DNA of 9,323 nucleotides from Prevotellaceae bacterium (GTDB lineage: Bacteria > Bacteroidota > Bacteroidia > Bacteroidales > Bacteroidaceae). Shown piece after piece: positions 7,086 through 9,323 of the stretch. The notes beneath the pieces are model-generated. The model worked only from the letters and a program-made list of their open reading frames with translations. It had not been told where the DNA came from and did no database searches. The stretch is from NCBI GenBank assembly GCA_021204545.1, contig JAJPZF010000152.1, positions 1 to 9,323 of the forward strand, read 5' to 3'. A program made the translations under genes and the position numbers. The first letter of the stretch is position 1. Every line of letters begins with the position of its first letter.

Positions 7086-8921
7086 TCATTTTGTGCTTGA
7101 GAAACTGCTTTCGTCGTCGTCATTGCCATAGTAAGGCTTCTGACTGAGCAAGGAGTTGTTCTTCACCTCGTCCTTGTTGTAGGGCCAGAACAGAGACTCA
7201 TAGTTAGTGAACAAGGTGGCAGAGCCGCCCGACGAGCTCTTGGCGCTCACGTTGCTGCGAACCATATCTGTGGTGCCGTCACGGTGGCAGATGCGCAGTA
7301 GGTCGAACCAGCGTTTGCACTCGAACATAAGCTCACGCTTGCGCTCCTTCATGACCAGGTCCTCCAAGAGTGACTTGTTGTTGTAGCTGGTCAGGGAGGG
7401 GAGGTCGTGGGTTGTGGCTTGGTTGGCGTTAGTCTCCATAATGCTTCGGCGGTTGACAGCATAGATGATGTAGTAGGCGCGCTTCAACTCGTCGCTTAGG
7501 TTTGAGCTGATGAGTATGCCGTTATTGTCGTATTGACTGTCGTCTGTGCCGAGTTCTATCAAAGCCTGCGCCTGCATCAGCATCACGTCCGTGAGCCTGT
7601 AGAAGATGAAGTTGCGGTTAGCGTAATTGTCACCAGTGTAAGTCGCTTCGAAGGGCAGGTTACCAGTGCTTGAAGCCTTTTTTATGGAAATTTCCTTCCA
7701 AACATACTTCGCGGGATAGCCCTCCGAGTACTCGCTGGAGGTGGGATAAATGCTCTCGTAGAACCTTACATCATACTGGTTGTCGAACGTGGAGCCGGAA
7801 GTGCTGTTGTACAGCTCCTGCACCATTTGGTCGTCGCATTTCAAGTAGCCCTCACCTGGCTGGCTAGCGTCCTGAGCAGTGCTACCATAGAGCGTGGAGC
7901 ATGCCGTGTTCTGCAGATAGACGGAGCTTGTCCCGTCGTAGAGGAAGGAGAGCTCAAAAATGCTCTCGAAACCGTTCTGGTCACCCCCAAACGTCTGGTT
8001 GAAGTCGTTGCCGTAAGTGTCTCCGCTAAAGCACGGATACAAGGGGAAAGGTGTCGGGTTGTAGGTGTCCGCACTGCTCTGGAACAAAGTGACGGAGCCG
8101 CTTGAGCCAGCCACGCCGGCACCGCTGCTATAGTCCTCCTCATACTCGTTGTACTTGGCGTCGATCACCTTCTGCGCATAGTCCACAGCTTTCTGATACT
8201 GACCGTCCCAAAGGCATAGGTCGGTGAGTACGGAGTAGATGGCGTTTTGCGTGATGCGGTTCTTCGAGCTGTTGTAGTTGTTGCCCGAATCCTTCGGATA
8301 AGCCTTAAGGGCGTTGGAAACGCATTCCTCAAGGTCGGCGATGAGGCATTTCACTATGCTGTCCCCGTCAGAGGGAGCAATAGGCTCCACATCGTCCTCG
8401 CTCTGTATGGCGTTCGTGTAGTACGGGACATCCTTGAACGCCCTCACAAGATAGAAGTAGCATATAGCCCTCAAGCCTTTCATCTCGGCCTGGGTGGCAA
8501 GCACGTCGGACTCTGTGTAGACAGGGTCTTTCTCACTCACCACTGGCGCCATCTCGATGATGGTGTTGCACTGGTTGATGACTGAGTAGAAGTCTACCCA
8601 CGTCGTGTAGCTGTTAGTGGAAAGAAGATTCTCCTTCAGGGTGCGGTAAATGCTTGTCTGGTTGGAGGCGTCCAGTCCCTCGCCTATGTCGTCGCTCCTG
8701 GTCTCGCCCCACATGATGCAACGCTGGATGAACGCGTCTGCCTGCATCTTCACGTACGTACCCGCAACCATCTGGTCGATGTCAGTCTTCTCGTTCCAGA
8801 AGTTGTCCTCGGAGACGAAAGTCTTAGGCTCGATATCAAGGAAGTCGCCGCAGCTGGCATAGCCCAGACAGACGAGCCCAAGGAGAACCAATGATATTGC
8901 TTTGCTGAAATATTTTTTCAT
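7086..8921 (-). CDS. SusD/RagB-family outer-membrane lipoprotein
   Basis: Surface lipoprotein that caps its SusC partner and captures ligand for import. I chose the ATG at 8921 (611 residues) because it directly begins a signal peptide, MKKYFSKAISLVLLGLVCLG, and has AAGGAG nine bases upstream. An in-frame ATG at 8951 would add ten hydrophilic residues before the signal and overlap the receptor gene. The lipidated cysteine is Cys24 (YASC), with an atypical Tyr at -3. CGDFLDIEP is the classic SusD start. Family motifs appear in order: EMKGLRAICYFYLVRAFKDVPYY (146-168; here in part), NAIYSVLTDLCLW with YQKAVDYAQKVI (226-253, TPR-like helices), FIFYRLTDVMLMQAQALIELG (438-458; in part), RELMFECKRWFDLLR (529-543), and LFWPYNKDEVKNN (577-589) leading to the C-terminus. 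It lies 19 bases after the stop of its SusC partner and 20 before the first FAS1 gene. The family is certain; the ligand is unknown. Confidence 0.97.
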   Translation of the reverse strand: MKKYFSKAISLVLLGLVCLGYASCGDFLDIEPKTFVSEDNFWNEKTDIDQMVAGTYVKMQADAFIQRCIMWGETRSDDIGEGLDASNQTSIYRTLKENLLSTNSYTTWVDFYSVINQCNTIIEMAPVVSEKDPVYTESDVLATQAEMKGLRAICYFYLVRAFKDVPYYTNAIQSEDDVEPIAPSDGDSIVKCLIADLEECVSNALKAYPKDSGNNYNSSKNRITQNAIYSVLTDLCLWDGQYQKAVDYAQKVIDAKYNEYEEDYSSGAGVAGSSGSVTLFQSSADTYNPTPFPLYPCFSGDTYGNDFNQTFGGDQNGFESIFELSFLYDGTSSVYLQNTACSTLYGSTAQDASQPGEGYLKCDDQMVQELYNSTSGSTFDNQYDVRFYESIYPTSSEYSEGYPAKYVWKEISIKKASSTGNLPFEATYTGDNYANRNFIFYRLTDVMLMQAQALIELGTDDSQYDNNGILISSNLSDELKRAYYIIYAVNRRSIMETNANQATTHDLPSLTSYNNKSLLEDLVMKERKRELMFECKRWFDLLRICHRDGTTDMVRSNVSAKSSSGGSATLFTNYESLFWPYNKDEVKNNSLLSQKPYYGNDDDESSFSSTK

Positions 8922-8930
8922 ATCCGAAAT

Positions 8931-8936
8931 CTCCTT
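8931..8936 (-). promoter_or_regulatory. Strong Shine-Dalgarno sequence for the SusD gene
   Basis: On the minus strand AAGGAG stands nine bases before the ATG at 8921. This supports 8921 rather than 8951 as the SusD start. It begins inside the short gap after the receptor stop codon, so ribosomes finishing the receptor could restart here. The other three complete genes in the window have no such motif, only A/T-rich leaders, as is usual in Bacteroidota. Confidence 0.75.
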
Positions 8937-8940
8937 ATCA

Positions 8941-9323
8941 TTAGAATTCAATGTTCAAACCAAATGTCCATGATCTGCTGCGCGGAGTCTGCGAGCTGTC
9001 AGTGGAGATACCGTAGCTGCCGTAGCTTATCTCAGGGTCAACACCCGTGTACTTAGTCAGGCAGAACAAGTTGTTCGCGCTCACGTAGAGCTTCAGTGTG
9101 TTCATGTGCCACTTCTTTATCAGCTTACTGTCGAAGGCATAGCTCAGCTGCAAGTAGTTCAGGCGCAGGAAAGAGCCGTCCTCTATGAAGCGGTCGCTCA
9201 CCAGAGTGTTGTAGTTCGTGGCGTAGTAGCTGCTCAAGGCACGAGGAATGGTGGTCACGTCACCCTCCTTACGCCAGCGGTAGTTGACTGCCTGGCTCTG
9301 GTTGTTGTTGCTGTTCATGCTCT
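8941..9323 (-). CDS. SusC/RagA-family TonB-dependent receptor, C-terminal part only
   Basis: The final 126 codons of an outer-membrane TonB-dependent receptor; the start lies beyond the right edge. The reading frame is open across the edge, so the methionine at 9318 is internal and not a start. SusC-type C-terminal features are present: VSDRFIEDGSFLRL, LQLSYAF, LYVSANNLFCLTKYTGVDPE and the last strand WTFGLNIEF. The terminal phenylalanine is the usual barrel-assembly signal of outer-membrane proteins. The gene lies directly upstream of the SusD gene, so the two should form the SusC-SusD pair. The segment around DRFIEDGS matches DRWIEDGS at the left edge of the window, so the window holds two receptors of the same family. 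The stop TAA is followed in frame by TGA and TAA. Confidence 0.95.
   Translation of the reverse strand, partial: SMNSNNNQSQAVNYRWRKEGDVTTIPRALSSYYATNYNTLVSDRFIEDGSFLRLNYLQLSYAFDSKLIKKWHMNTLKLYVSANNLFCLTKYTGVDPEISYGSYGISTDSSQTPRSRSWTFGLNIEF

Larger units (their letters stand above)
1..9323 (-). other. Single co-directional transcription unit (operon interior)
   Basis: Five genes on one strand are separated by 19, 20, 25 and 6 bases, in transcription order. None of the gaps holds a recognisable promoter (no TTTG plus TAnnTTTG spacing) or a hairpin with a T-run. The order is SusC, SusD, FAS1, FAS1, SusC. The operon extends past both edges because both receptors are cut. Co-transcription is inferred from spacing and strand. 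Confidence 0.8.

Noticed and set aside
7841..8143. Minus-strand open frame within the SusD gene
   Set aside because: It is an alternative frame inside a well-supported gene, with an Arg/Thr/Ala-rich translation and no motif. The same reasoning excludes 3128-3394, 3479-3727 and 5124-5318.
8922..8951. Longer SusD start at 8951
   Set aside because: It would place ten polar residues before the signal peptide and overlap the receptor gene by 11 bases, while the Shine-Dalgarno is spaced for 8921.
9297..9315. Short trinucleotide-like run (GTT/GCT repeats) near the right edge
   Set aside because: It simply encodes the Asn/Ser-rich NSNNNQ segment of the receptor; it is too short and imperfect to call a repeat.

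Overview
The window is one stretch of a Bacteroidota polysaccharide- or glycoconjugate-uptake type locus, with every real gene on the minus strand (transcription runs from high to low coordinates). The evidence is family content: SusC/RagA TonB-linked receptors, a SusD/RagB lipoprotein and fasciclin-domain (FAS1) lipoproteins with acidic residues just after the lipidated cysteine. This gene mix is typical of Bacteroidales (Bacteroides, Prevotella and relatives). The sequence alone does not settle the genus.

Layout in transcription order: (1) the last 126 codons of a SusC-like receptor, whose start lies beyond the right edge (8941-9323); (2) a complete SusD-like lipoprotein (7086-8921), started by an unusually clear Shine-Dalgarno sequence; (3) a 706-residue lipoprotein with two FAS1 domains and a C-terminal beta-sandwich-like region (4945-7065); (4) a 632-residue lipoprotein with two more divergent FAS1-like domains, a very acidic Ser/Thr/Gly linker and a charged C-terminal tail (3021-4919); (5) a second SusC-like receptor, complete at its start and 1004 codons long before it runs off the left edge (1-3014). 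I read its frame codon by codon and found no stop or frameshift. Gaps between genes are 19, 20, 25 and 6 bases, so the window looks like the interior of a single operon. No promoter, terminator, RNA gene, mobile element or CRISPR array is visible, and no non-coding stretch exceeds 25 bases.

From family knowledge, SusC forms the TonB-driven outer-membrane channel and SusD the hinged lid that captures ligand. The FAS1 lipoproteins sit where extra surface glycan-binding proteins usually lie in such loci. That they bind glycan is inference: no glycoside hydrolase, lyase, sulfatase or regulator is in the window, so the substrate cannot be named. The most notable points are the FAS1 pair between a SusC-SusD pair and another SusC, the second receptor's TonB-box-like stretch placed before rather than after its carboxypeptidase-regulatory-like domain, the tandem stop codons and strong Shine-Dalgarno at the SusC/SusD junction, and the acidic linker in the second FAS1 protein. 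This is a variation on a known system rather than clearly a new one.
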